Assembly: GCA_013400975.1 (NCBI GenBank)
Contig: WBMZ01008696.1
Coordinates: forward strand, 153,100 to 217,099
Length of the DNA stretch: 64,000 nt
Direction of reading: 5' to 3'
Origin: Atrichornis clamosus
Lineage: Eukaryota; Chordata; Aves; Passeriformes; Menuridae
Every line of letters starts with the position of its first letter. Within the stretch, counting starts at the first letter, position 1. A program made the position numbers and the translations under genes. Shown here in pieces: positions 52,936 to 63,538 of this stretch. The notes below the pieces were generated by a model. It made no database searches and had not been told where the DNA came from. It was given only the letters and a program-made list of their open reading frames with translations.

Positions 52936-52966
<31 letters not shown>
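52936..52966. repeat. (TA)n(CA)n microsatellite next to a PTPRJ acceptor
   Basis: About four TA units run into about eleven CA units. In gene sense this is a (GT)n followed by (TA)n, ending roughly 25 bases upstream of the acceptor at 52913. Confidence 0.95.
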
Positions 52967-53066
52967 AGTGAGAAATAAAAGCTGATTTTAAACACCATTA
53001 TGAGCTCTTATGCCTACATCAGAAAAATACACATTATATTTCATCTCAGGTAATGAAGTTACTTAC

Positions 53067-53140
53067 AGGCATATAGTTTGCATTAATATAATCACCAGTT
53101 CCAGAGCTTTGATTTGAAAGTTTAACACGAGAAATATCAT
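53067..53140 (-). CDS. PTPRJ: PTPRJ exon: PTP domain DYINA motif
   Basis: Two bases completing Tyr, then 24 codons: DISRVKLSNQSSGTGDYINA followed by NYMP. DYINAN is a conserved structural motif of the PTP core, and DISRVKL is the strand after the KNRY loop. The acceptor is TTTCTGCAG and the donor GTAAGT. Confidence 0.95.
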
Positions 53141-53959
53141 CTGCAGAAAGAAAAAAGGAAAATACCAATTACAAATTTTAGAACAGGAACCTTTCAGCAA
53201 AGTATTATTTATCTAAAGCATGGTTTCTAAATAAAAGGTGTTCTAGAACAATGTGCATTTTAAGAATAAGAATATAACTTTAGGAATCATAAATAGCAGT
53301 AGCCTTCAGAAAAATTAGTGGACAGGATAAACAGTCAAAATATTCAACACAGATTATTTTCATTTTAAACATGGTTTGGTTTTGCCTATTTGTATATTTT
53401 TAATCCAACACAAAATTTCCTACAGTTTTAATTTCTGGATGGAAAAAAAAGTAATTTGTCTCCTGCCACTATGGCAGCTGATGTTTTTCCTCCAAAGCTC
53501 CTTAAGCACCTGTCACTGTTCACCTTTCAGTTCCTCCTGACACTGCTACATTGGGATGCCCACAGGCAGCTTGACAGGGCTTAGACTCTTCGTTCATCTG
53601 CAAAGCTGGCCAGCAGGGTCTTAACATTTCTCATAGCTCTGCATATTTATCTGTCTGTGGCCAACTGTTATCCTCTTGTGTTTTCAATCTGGATTGCACA
53701 TTTCTCACAGAGGGAAAATTAAAGTTATTTAATTAAGGCAAAGTTCTTTAAAGAAGTTTCCTTAAGAAACATCCTTAAGGGAAGGCTCTTTCAGGTTTGC
53801 TTATACTGTGACTTTGGGAAAGCAGTAGCCCAAATTCATTAATTTGGAAAATGACATTTGAAACCTCTGGGTACTATTAAAGTCAGATTAGCCAAACACA
53901 AGGTTTTTCACTTTAAAACTCAACCAGGAGAAGAGGCAAAACCAAAGAGAGTAACTCAC

Positions 53960-54050
53960 ATGGTAAGACATTGTTGTATCTATTTTTTCCCCTGTTCTCA
54001 GGAAGTTCAGCAGCAAATTTGGGCTGATGAACCCCAGCAGACTTGAGTTC
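53960..54050 (-). CDS. PTPRJ: PTPRJ exon: PTP domain KNRY motif
   Basis: Thirty complete codons plus the first base of a Tyr codon. It contains AELPENRGKNRYNNVLPY, with the KNRYNNVLPYD motif that opens every classical phosphatase domain and whose Tyr lines the phosphotyrosine pocket. The acceptor is TTTTATTGTAG and the donor GTGAGT. It joins in frame to the preceding FAEEYE exon. Confidence 0.95.
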
Positions 54051-54994
54051 CTACAATAAAAGGAGGATTCATGAGCACCTGGTCCTGATTTAGGAATCAT
54101 ACAGAAACACATGACAAACAGAAAAATACTCTGAACACTCGTGTGCTGTGCTGTAAAAGTAGGCATGTTAAACTGGGACAATGACAATAAAAATCATCTT
54201 ATTACAGGGTGGGAGGGTGACAGCAGTAAAGCTGGTAGACAAGGGATCCATAGAGAACGTAGGAATAGCAGCGTGTTAAAAAGCCAGAGCTGGGCTTTAA
54301 AAGCCTGGAAACAGTTTTGGGGACAGACACTGGTGTGAATGGCAGTCTGTTCTGTCCCCAAGGCAGGGAACTACTCGCACAAGCTTTGAGAACATTACAG
54401 GCATAGAGGAGCAAACACATCATGAACCAACTGAAGGAAGAAAAGTCTGAGAGGAAGGCAAGGTGAAGCACCAGCCTGTGAAGAACAAAAAGACAGAATT
54501 TGAAGAAGAAAGTCAATAGCTTCAAGCAAAAAAATTAGATTCTTAAACAGCAGACATGACAACACAAAATCCTTCCTGACCCTTCCTTCCTGTCCTTTGT
54601 ACCTTGTAACAATTGAGCTTTAGCACATTTCATCGAAAAACACTTATGGTCAGTAAGCAAATCATAATTGCTGTTTTCTCTGACTGAGCTATTCACAGGT
54701 GTGGTTTGCAAATCACACCCATGCACTGAAGAAGTCAGTGAGATTAGCAACGGACCTGTCTTGGTATGTATGAGAAAAAACCCCAAACCTGAGATGAGAA
54801 AACCAAAGTGCAGAGAAATTATACAGTGTTACCCAGGCTAACTCTGCAGCATGACGAGGGAAAGGACTCAGGAGATCCTGTCTGTGGTGACAGCTCTGAC
54901 CAGCAGGCCATGCTACAAGCTCAGAGGTAGAGATAATTCAGGACAGGAAGTATTTATCATGCACTTCAACTAAATTTGGAGTTGCATAAGGGAA

Positions 54995-55199
54995 GGCTTC
55001 CTTCACAGAGAGTGTGATTGGGCATTGGACTGGGCTGCCCAGGGAGGTGGTGGAGTCACCATCCCTGGAGGTGTTTAAGGAAAGACTGGATGTGGCACTC
55101 AGTGTCATGGTCTACTTGACAAGGTGGTGTTAGGTTATAGGTTGGACTCAATGATCTCAAAGGTCTTTTCCAACCTAGTTAAGTCTGTGATTCTGTGAT
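54995..55199 (+). mobile_element. CR1 LINE 3' end in a PTPRJ intron
   Basis: CTGGGCTGCCCAGGGAGGTG, GGAGTCACCATCCCTGGAGG, GGTTGGACTCAATGATCTCA and a terminal GATTCTGTGATA are diagnostic of a CR1 3' end. It is antisense to PTPRJ and better preserved than the other copies, so probably a younger subfamily. Confidence 0.92.
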
Positions 55200-55331
55200 A
55201 AAGCCTCATCATCTCTATAATAAAGGACCATTCTCTTTTCCTTCAGTAAGCCTTGTGTATGCTCCATAGGAAAGCTGATTTGTCTTTCCAAAAATACTTG
55301 TCATGAAGCTCTCTCCACTGAGAGCACATAC

Positions 55332-55419
55332 CTCATACTCTTCAGCAAAACCACAGTTGGAGTCAGCTTGCTGCTTCTTAAAGTAAGACTCAAAGTTCTC
55401 CACTTTAATCATTTTTGAT
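55332..55419 (-). CDS. PTPRJ: PTPRJ exon: start of the cytoplasmic PTP region
   Basis: Twenty-nine complete codons after one split base. SKMIKVENFESYFKKQQADS is the N-terminal helix region of the phosphatase domain, and it ends NCGFAEEYE, which in receptor PTPs packs against the catalytic core. The acceptor is CTCATTTTAG and the donor GTATGT. Sequence and boundary agree with the family. Confidence 0.95.
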
Positions 55420-55513
55420 CTAAAATGAGAAAAGCCATGTATCAGCAACTGCTATTAGGTAAATAAGCCATGAATTAATTCAGTTAATGTGTTAGAAAGT
55501 ATGCTTTACTTAC

Positions 55514-55522
55514 TTCTTGATT
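55514..55522 (-). CDS. PTPRJ: PTPRJ 9-nt juxtamembrane microexon
   Basis: The nine bases AATCAAGAA lie between a strong pyrimidine-rich acceptor (TTCCCCTCACCCTCTCCTGAAG, shown here as the bases just above 55522) and a consensus donor GTAAGT. They complete the Lys codon from the exon upstream and give Ile-Lys plus two bases of the next Lys, so the protein reads SPIKIKKSKMIK. The mammalian protein reads SQIKPKKSKLIR at this point, so the microexon is needed to recover the family length. Because it is nine bases long, skipping it keeps the frame and would simply remove three residues of this basic linker. Confidence 0.82.
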
Positions 55523-56367
55523 CTTCAGGAGAGGGTGAGGGGAAGAAAAAAAGGTTGATTAGACACATGCAGTTGTATTTTTCATTATATGAATCTAAGA
55601 CTGAAAGCATGACTGTTAGTTGCAGCCACAAAACTGTGCATTCACAGGGAACAGGATATCAAGCATTATATAGCATATACAGCATTTAACTGCTCTGTTA
55701 AATCAAGGAGAGAACAGTGCATCCTTCAGGAGAGAACATCACACAAGGTGTCAGTCAGCTGCTTACTCCCCTTGGATTGACCCCATTCCCTGGTGTATTT
55801 TCTGTCAACTATCAAAGTCTGCAAAGGTGGGATTTCATGGGATGCTCTGGCCTTCCCTTTGCATCAGCACAAAAATTGGTGCCAGAACCAATAACGTGAT
55901 TCAGCTGCAGTGCCTGTGACTTTCAGTACGTTGTGGTTACCCCCTCCATGGCCAGCTTTTACAACCACAACATTATCTGAATGAATGGCTCAGCACAAAG
56001 TAGTCATTAAGAAAAATTCAGGCCACAGAGCAGATGTTGCCTATGTGCACTTTATCAACTATTTGAATTGTTCCCTCAATGTGCATGAAGCCTGTGTTCA
56101 ATTCAAACATCCCGTTTCTCAAAAACATAGAGCATTTGCGTGTCTAATAGTGATTCATGGAGTCAACACTCAAATCCCTGTTGTGGCTCTAGAAGTCTCA
56201 ATCAATACAATTATTTTTAGTCTGCAGGCTGGTGTCTTTAAATTCCGTGAGGAATTAATACAAAATTATCTATAAAACTGCACAGAAAACAAGTATCTGG
56301 TTCGAGAGTAATTTCTGCAAATATCACTTGAGCTCAGAAAACAACATGAGAAAAGACATGGACTTAC

Positions 56368-56397
56368 TTAATTGGAGAAAAGGACACTTCAGTATTT
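56368..56397 (-). CDS. PTPRJ: PTPRJ 30-nt juxtamembrane exon
   Basis: A small exon that begins with one base completing an Arg codon, continues NTEVSFSPI and ends with the first two bases of a Lys codon. The acceptor is AGATAAAAG and the donor GTAAGT. The translation matches the mammalian juxtamembrane stretch NEVSFSQIK closely, which is why I accept so short an exon. It connects the transmembrane exon in phase to the 9-nt microexon. Confidence 0.88.
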
Positions 56398-57224
56398 CTT
56401 TTATCTTTCCTATATGGTGAAAGAAAACAACACAAGAGGTTCACAGTATATTCAATGGGATGTATATGAGATTTCTTATGACAGCTATTTCCTGTGTCTG
56501 TTGAGAACAATTTCTTTTAAAGCATCTCATGTTGTGAAAAAAACCCCAAGCTCCTGAGGCAAACTTTATACCTGGAATAAAAAAAAACCAACTTCATCCT
56601 TCTTTTGGTGATATTGTGCAATGGGACAGTTTTTTTCAGTTGGATCCAGAGTATAGAGCCTGAACACGAAGCACATATTCTGGTGGAAGATGTACATCCG
56701 AGGGATCTGCACCGCTAGCTAGCATCTCAGGAGAACTGCTAGTAATCCCAGAATCCCTACAGTAAGTGTTCAACAGTGGTGTGTCAGTCACACTCAAAGT
56801 GGTAATTGAAGGAAAAAAAATGTTCCTAGCATTAAAGGAAGCTCTTCGCATTATTGTACACAGCTATTGTAAAAACAACAGCAGTTAATCAAAGAAACTG
56901 AGAAAACTGGACTAAGGGCCCTACAGCTAACTCTAGAGAAAGGATGTACTACATCATCAGAAGCAGGAAAAAGCCTTTGTGGACTATTATATCACAGATT
57001 ATTCGGAAAAGATTGGAAACAGAGACCAGCTCAATGGTAGGCAACTCATCAGCCTCTGGAAATTCCAGGATAGAAGTTTCATGTGAGAGGCCCTCAAGCA
57101 ATAAAAAGAATGACTAATGGATAATTTAAAATGAAACCTTCTAAGGTACAGTTACACACAATTACTTTTAGCACATTAATTTCAGATGTTTGTTCACTTC
57201 TGACTGAATGACTTCATCACTATT

Positions 57225-57432
57225 CATGAATGGTGAGGCACTGGCACAGGTTGCCCAGGGAAGTTGTGGATGCCCCATCCCTGGCAGTGTTCAAGGCCAG
57301 GCTGGATGGGGCTCTGAGCAACCTGGTCTGGTGGACGGTGTCCCTGCCCATGGCAGGGGAGTCGGAACTGGATGATCTTTAAGGTCCCTTCCAACTCAAG
57401 CCATTCTATGATTCTGTAATTCTATTCTATGA
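57225..57432 (+). mobile_element. CR1 LINE 3' end in a PTPRJ intron
   Basis: GTGAGGCACTGGCACAGGTT, CCCATCCCTGGCAGTGTTCA, GGCTGGATGGGGCTCTGAGC and terminal ATTCTATGATTCTGTAATTC identify a CR1 3' end. It is antisense to PTPRJ and about 250 bases from the transmembrane exon. It belongs to a different subfamily from the copy at 54995-55199, judged by its middle portion. Confidence 0.93.
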
Positions 57433-57684
57433 ATTAAGATTTATTTTGTTTAGCTGTTCTGACTCATTAGTTTGTAACTAAGGGGTAAAACAAAGTTATT
57501 TAACAACTAGTTTGATACTTCAACTCTAATCTGTAACATACAAACAACATTTTTAATACAACATATTTTAACACATCTTGACAGAAGTGTATCGTGACAG
57601 AGAGAGCTCTTTTTAGGAGAAAGATACAAAAGTGAAATACTAGTGTTCCTCAACACAACCAAAACAACAATAAACACACATTAC

Positions 57685-57772
57685 CTTCTCCTTCTCCAGA
57701 ATATGAACCCTCCTACAGCGACTACAGCAAATATGACCAAGAGGCATCCAATAACCACTCCAGCAATAACTC
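57685..57772 (-). CDS. PTPRJ: PTPRJ exon: transmembrane helix and stop-transfer
   Basis: Twenty-eight complete codons plus two split bases at each end. They encode a hydrophobic run of about 24 residues (VIAGVVIGCLLVIFAVVAVG, then GFIFW), followed at once by four arginines as the stop-transfer signal. This is the single membrane span of the receptor. The donor is GTAATG, and reading through it would hit TAA immediately, so the exon cannot extend further in frame. The acceptor is TTTATCAG. Confidence 0.95.
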
Positions 57773-58332
57773 CTGATAAAAGAGAGTAAGTATTACTCAT
57801 TACTCATCCACCTCTTCACTAATGATCTAACTCAATCAACAAGCTACAGCAGAACCTTGCAAGTGACAGAGCATGCTCCACTCTCCCAAATGTCTTGTCT
57901 TTACTGTGTCCATTGGAAGTGCCACTATTGGAACCTCATTAAGAATAATAACCAGAGAATGTTAAATTAATGTAAAATTGGAGGTCAAAGGACCAGTATC
58001 TGCATTCCAATTCACCTACTTCTAGTTTAATAGAACTGTGAGAACATCAGCTGCTATTTGCTACTTGTTGCTATACCAATCCCTTTTAATACGCCATGAG
58101 TGCACGGCTTGTGGCTACTTCTGCAGTGGAATCATACATGGAAAAAAGGCATCACCCGCAGAACTAGCAAGGTATGAATCTACAGAGCAGTGTCACTGCA
58201 AAGCTAGAAAGAAACAGTTCATACAGAGAAACCAACGGGTGTTTTGATATTATGAAACTTGCCATAATTAAGGAATCTCCACACGCTGTGTATGTGCCAA
58301 GCCGCCAGTCCTATATTTGACATTAACTATAC

Positions 58333-58451
58333 CTGGATCCTGGGGCAGTAAAACCGGTTCAGAACAGGGTGAAAATGATACATAACTATCTTCCCCCTCA
58401 ATCATGTTGGCCATAGTAAAGGTTATATTAGTGAAACCTGCAACACATGCC
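58333..58451 (-). CDS. PTPRJ: PTPRJ exon: last extracellular segment
   Basis: Thirty-nine complete codons with single split bases at both ends. The translation ACVAGFTNITFTM is a very close match to the same stretch of mammalian PTPRJ (RACVAGFTNITF), with one sequon (NIT). It ends SEPVLLPQDPG, directly before the membrane span, the Gly codon being split G/GA. The acceptor is TTCAACAG and the donor GTATAG. Confidence 0.94.
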
Positions 58452-58601
58452 CTGTTGAAAAGGAATAAGAAAAAAACAAAACAAAACAGGTACATTACAG
58501 GGTTTTAACAGCCTTAAATGAGATTTATAATCTTTCCATTAGATGATCCTTTAGATTTCGATAGCAGAAAAGTTAACAAAACAGTGGTCTGAAACAAATA
58601 C

Positions 58602-58812
58602 CTGTATGAACGAAGAGGGATCAATGGTCCATTTTCGTAGCCATACACTGTGTTTCCCTTGCCTACATTAACGATGTATTTACCATTCTGAGAATGGGAA
58701 GAAGGCGATTCTGCCTGCTCTGTTTCTATGACATAAGTAACATAGGCAGCTGTCTTCTTCTTCTTGAAATCTTTGTATGTGTTGTTCAACTTAGACTTCA
58801 AAGACTCAGAAC
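58602..58812 (-). CDS. PTPRJ: PTPRJ exon: membrane-proximal ectodomain
   Basis: Sixty-nine complete codons plus split codons at both ends. It carries a lysine-rich stretch (YKDFKKKKTAAYVTYVI) and ends GPLIPLRSY, where the next Arg codon is split AG/G. The acceptor follows a T-rich tract (TTTTTTCCTGAAG) and the donor is GTATTT. Together with the next exon it forms the membrane-proximal ectodomain, the part reported in mammals to be open to proteolytic cleavage. One sequon (NNT) is visible. Confidence 0.92.
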
Positions 58813-60488
58813 CTTCAGGAAAAAACAAGGTTTAATTCATCCACTGGTTTTATATCAATTGGCACAGTGGCTGAGAAGGTCACATTAACCACAGTTGTCA
58901 TTACTCCTTAAGTACTGCCTGAAATGAAAGGATGAGTGCAACAGATCATCTCAGAAATCTCTTCTACTGCAGTGCAATCTACTGCACTTCCTCCCTACTC
59001 CCCAGGGTTATTTGTTTTAATCCGCTTTTTACTTCTACCATGTGTAGAGGAGCTTCTTTGTAAAGGTACAGTTGTGGTGGTAGCTGTAGCCCTTGTGGAG
59101 AAGCTTCACTAGCCAAGCCAGCTATATCCACATGTGTACTATCCACTGTTGTATGTGGAGAGCAAAATGCAAATGGTGTAGGAAAAGTCAATCGGTATTT
59201 GGTAACACTCTGCTACCCAAACAGCATCAAGCCTCATTCAGGGTGACTCTAAACTTGTCCTGACCTTGTTCTTTGTTCTATCCTACAAGAAGTCTCACAC
59301 CTAAACCCTGAGAGATGAAAGAGGTAATTTCTGCCTTTTCTTGACATAAACAAGCACTGGACAAAACAGTGATCAGAACAGCAAGAGTAAGAACAGGCTG
59401 CCACAGTGAGCAGTGACCAACTGGACACCATTGGCAGAACAGCACCACTTTAGAGTGTCTGTTCTTACAGCAGATGAACCCCGGAAACTTGAGGCAGTTA
59501 TACAGTTGAGGCACATGTAACTTCAGAGGTAATAAACAAACTCAACCTACCAGTTGTCCAACAACTCAAGAGCAAGTGAACTGACAAACCTTCCCAGTGT
59601 TGAGGGAGAACGAAGAATCTCTCTCATTTGACTGAAGTTTGCACACATTGCTCTCTACTGACTGCCTTTACAAAGCTAAAAGCTCCTTCTAATAGCAGGT
59701 ATAATACTGTATTCACCTTTAAAAAAGAGAAGCCTTGTGGGAGGCTCTGAAAGGTAGAAAAGCTCTAGTAAGTTCTCCAGAGCTGTGCAGACAAGGGTTG
59801 ATCTGCCACCAGCAGTAAAGCTCTCCTCAACTGTAACTCTGCAGCAACAGGGTGCAGGACAACTCTCCTAAGCACTAACTTGGTTTCATGAAAAGCAACT
59901 GAGGTTGCAATTAACTCAGTTGCCTAGAAATGAGTGTTCAGTACTACCTGAGATATGTTATGTCCTGTCTAGTCCCTAGTTGCTATTCCAAGAGGATGTA
60001 CATCCCTTGTTACACCTGCAGCTCCTTGTGGATCTCTTGGATATCACCCTACGACATTTCAAACAGCCTTAGACACCATTCCATATGCAATGGAATAAAA
60101 TCCCCTCTATCCCAAAGATAATGGTGTCTGTTTAAGAACAGAGAAACACATCTCAAGAATATCTGTGCTATTTCAACACTATAAAGCTGAAGCAATGCTT
60201 GGCTGTGAGGCTGTTTTCTGCTCCTATCAAAGCACTCACTCTGCATTATAAATGCAGGCAATCTTCCTCCCTTCTTTCTCTCAGTCACATCCTGCAAGTT
60301 GTCCTTGAATACCTTCTAATCAAAACCACACAGAAGAATGCACCAAATCTCATCGTGACTAACCAGGACTGGCTGAAGGGCCAAGCAGAGCTGCATGCAA
60401 GAGACTGACATTCAAATCAGCAACTCTGGGGCAGCTGAGTAGGCATGTGAAAAATAGGAATTTTCTGCACTGATGTGATATGATACAG

Positions 60489-60508
60489 ATATATATATAT
60501 ATATATAT
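60489..60508. repeat. (AT)n microsatellite in a PTPRJ intron
   Basis: About ten AT units in the 2.2-kb intron between the exons ending at 58812 and starting at 61045. I saw no interspersed repeat or exon-like segment elsewhere in that intron. Confidence 0.9.
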
Positions 60509-61044
60509 GTGCCGCCACATGCATTTCTTGGACATGTGTTGTATGGAAAACCGCAGAAGATCTACAGACAAAATTCTGCAAGATGAATTTCCAGTGTTAT
60601 GACAAAGGATAAGCATGAATGTCAAATCCCATCTAGCAGAAACTGTCTCCATCAGGTGCTTTATTCCTCCAGTGCACTGTCAAAAGTGGAAAGTTTTTCA
60701 ACTGGAACCTACGCTGCAACACTAAGTTCCTTAATTTAATGACTTATCACTGGGCATTCACCTATTAGAGACATTTCTCAGTTTTGATGCTTTAAATAGA
60801 CCTGTTTGATAGGCTACCCTCTGGTTTTCCATGGCATTCATGCTGTCAATGCTATTTAAGCTGTCCACCTGCATCCCATCTCTCTTAGTTAAAGTGTTTT
60901 AAGTAAAATCAGGAAGAAAGCTCTTTTTCTTTTAGGATCTTACTGCAGGCATCTTCCAGCTGAAGAAGAGAGGGGAAAAAACATTCCAAAGCTGGTTTTA
61001 TTAGCTGTTGCATCACAGCCACAATATAATATCATAAATCTTAC

Positions 61045-61179
61045 CTTGTTCCTCTGTTGTAATCACTACTGCGTAGGCTACTAATGGACCATACAACGAG
61101 TCAAAATCAGAGAATTCCACAGACAACGAGCTGTGACTGATGGCCTTGACTGAAGGAGCTTCCTTTGGATGAGGTGGGT
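61045..61179 (-). CDS. PTPRJ: PTPRJ exon: start of the membrane-proximal ectodomain
   Basis: Forty-four complete codons, starting DPPHPKEAPSV and ending VAYAVVITTEEQ. The first codon (Asp) is split G/AC with the exon upstream, and the last (Gly) is split G/GT with the exon downstream. The PPHP linker followed by a SVEFSDF strand is the beginning of the last FN3-like unit before the membrane. The acceptor is GTTGGCAG and the donor GTAAGA. Its sequence, in particular GPLVAYAVVITT, parallels the corresponding part of mammalian PTPRJ. Confidence 0.92.
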
Positions 61180-61430
61180 CTGCCAACAAAAGTATTTTTT
61201 AGTACATTAAGGACTGACAAAAGTTTTCCAAACAAGAAAATGCTGTGATGCTGATTCTGTTCACATAATGCATATTTATTGTGCATCACATTACATTATG
61301 CATTAATGTAGTGTTTTATTCATAATCTGTAGGCTAATAACATACTGCATACCGAGTTTGGTATTCTGCAATCATGAAGTTAATGTTTTTGTCCTACAAA
61401 TATCTTTCATTCTCAGATCTTAATACTTAC

Positions 61431-61721
61431 CAGTAATGCTGGTATGACACAATTCGTACACTGGAGAGCTTTCAGAACCATTTGAAAGAGTTATGATAGT
61501 AACATTATAGGTGCTGAAAAAATTTAAAGGTGCTGTTTTGAAGGTTTGCTCTAAGCCTTCTACCATGCAGGGTGGAGCCCATTCTTCTTCCCTTGAAGTA
61601 CTTATATTAGATATTTTAATTCTGAAACCAGAGTTGTTACCAGAAGGACATTTCCACTTCAGCATTAGAAAAGGCTGCTTGGCCACTGGTTCACACCAAA
61701 GTGAATTCACTGAGACAGGTA
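61431..61721 (-). CDS. PTPRJ: PTPRJ exon: cysteine-containing membrane-proximal FN3-like repeat
   Basis: Ninety-six complete codons with split codons at both ends. The translation has an FN3-like layout with a core Trp (MLKWKCPSG) and a late strand NFFSTYNVTIITLS. Four cysteines are present (LWCEP, WKCPS, APPCM and YELCH), a pattern that recurs in the matching repeat of mammalian PTPRJ and suggests two disulfides. There are four sequons (NNS, NIS, NVT, NGS), so the segment is probably heavily glycosylated. The acceptor is TTTTGGCAG and the donor is GTAAGT. The intron upstream holds the FN3 exon relic. Confidence 0.92.
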
Positions 61722-62584
61722 CTGCCAAAAGAAAAAAGAATAACAGAAAAAGAGGAGTAAGAAATAAAGCACTGTCTTTAATTAAAAAAGCTCTTTATTT
61801 GTATGTTATGTGTATAAATGTTTGTAAAACTTCAGTATTCCTCTCCCCTTTCGAAAAGATGCCTGCATGGCATCTGCTGCCTCCACAAGGACTTCTTACC
61901 CTATGAGGAAGACAATTATTTAACACACGAAGTACACAGACCTATTCTGTGTTCTTTAACTCCTCTACAGACAGGGTTACCAGGAAAATTTAGACTGAAT
62001 ATCTGTAAAGATCAGCAATGTGTTTCAAAATACTGTTCAACCCTTTAACATACTACTAAAGGACATTCTTAGAGTACTATGTAGATGGACACTAATTCCC
62101 TGTATAATTACGTAAAGCTCTTAGTGGCCAACAAATAAGAAAATTTATATAATCTCTGTTCATTAAGAGCACAGCAGTAGCCATCCTTAAAAGCAGCAAC
62201 TACAACATGTCAGTTTGGGTTGGAGTCTTCTAGGACACAATATAAAAACTGCAACCTTATGACCAGATACAAAAAGATATATAAAAAGTTAATGCAGGAG
62301 TAACACTGAGAAGAAAAGTCCCTCAAAACTAAACATCTTGTAAAACTTGGCCTTCAAGACCAAAACACTTAAAACTCTACAATTATAACACATGCCACAC
62401 TTATTTCCCCTCTTGATAAAAAAAGTATTGGGTACTTTCAAATACAGGTTATAGACCCATGGATTAAATTATTTTGTTATTAGAAAGGGGTATTATTTGA
62501 AAAAACTAAAGAGAAGCATAATTGTGTATCAGAGGAAACAGATTTAGTTAAAAATAGATGTGGGTGACTGGGACATATTTCTGC

Positions 62585-62843
62585 TGCGCTCTATAAATAT
62601 TTCTTTTTCTTCAGTAACACTGTCAGCTGCTCCTATAAATATGGTGAAATTATAGGAGATTACAGACATAAACCCTGGAACAACACCTCTGACACCCGGT
62701 GACACTGGATGTCTGGTTTCTAGAGCAGTAACAATGACTTTTGATCTCTATCCTATGGGCAGAGTTAGAAGTATCACCTGTGCTCCATGGGAGAAGTCAG
62801 AGCCCAGCATACTCTGCCCTGATATACAAAACAGAGCTGGGCT
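62585..62843 (-). pseudogene. Decayed FN3 exon inside a PTPRJ intron
   Basis: The stretch resembles the intact FN3 exon at 63539-63805 along nearly its full length (about 259 versus 267 nt). It keeps an acceptor-like TTCACAG followed by AGCCCAGC, then RAEYAG against KAEYVG, a shared AGGATAGAG block, a shared ACATCCAGTGT block, and a VPG...ISYNFTIFIGAADS segment matching IPG...YSFRVSAVAADH. It is broken by an in-frame TGA at 62797-62799, about 15 codons in, and by later frame changes, and no clean GT donor sits at the expected 3' end. I infer an FN3 exon that was once used, or a tandem exon copy that decayed. Homology is clear by eye, but the exact borders are approximate. Confidence 0.75.
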
Positions 62844-63538
62844 CTGTGAAAGTTAAGAGGAGACTCCAGAAACACTCAGGAATATTTTGTGACAAGCAGA
62901 CAAAAAAAGCAGAGCACAGCCACACTTCCATGTTTAAGACAAACTGAGCATTTTGAGCAGCCAAGCAGCACTTTGAGAGGACCAGCAACTCTCTTCTTAA
63001 GTTCATTTCAGAGCCCTTTTGGAAAACCCACTCAGGAGCTCTGGGACAGATTCATTTCACCTCAGTCAAAACGGGACAAAACAAAGGAACTGACAAGGCG
63101 GCACATGATCACACAGGGAGCAAAACAGTCACAGTGCCAAACATGAGGAATGCCGGAGTAACTCGGCCTCCTCCTGTCTGCTGACGAGCAGAGCAAAGCA
63201 GCAGGGCTGACAGCCACGCTGCCCATGCTGCCCAAGCCCAGCTGCAGCCGTGTGCCCCTGCAAAGGGGGGAGTTTCCCAGGCACAATGTGCACCCTATGG
63301 GAGCCCTTCAAAATATGGACCTGAAGGCTGCATCCAAAGGAAGGAGAAGGCAACAAAACCCCCTGCACAGAACTCCCTTCCACACACTACCACTGCTGAC
63401 TCCAGGTAGGCTGTGTGCAGCATTTCTGCCTAACATAATACTGTATTTCAACTCCTGGGCAGGTGGGCAGAGCCCTGTGCTGCACAGTAAAACCCAGACC
63501 ACCACCCAGGAACAGGGATGCAAGAAACTGCGACTTAC

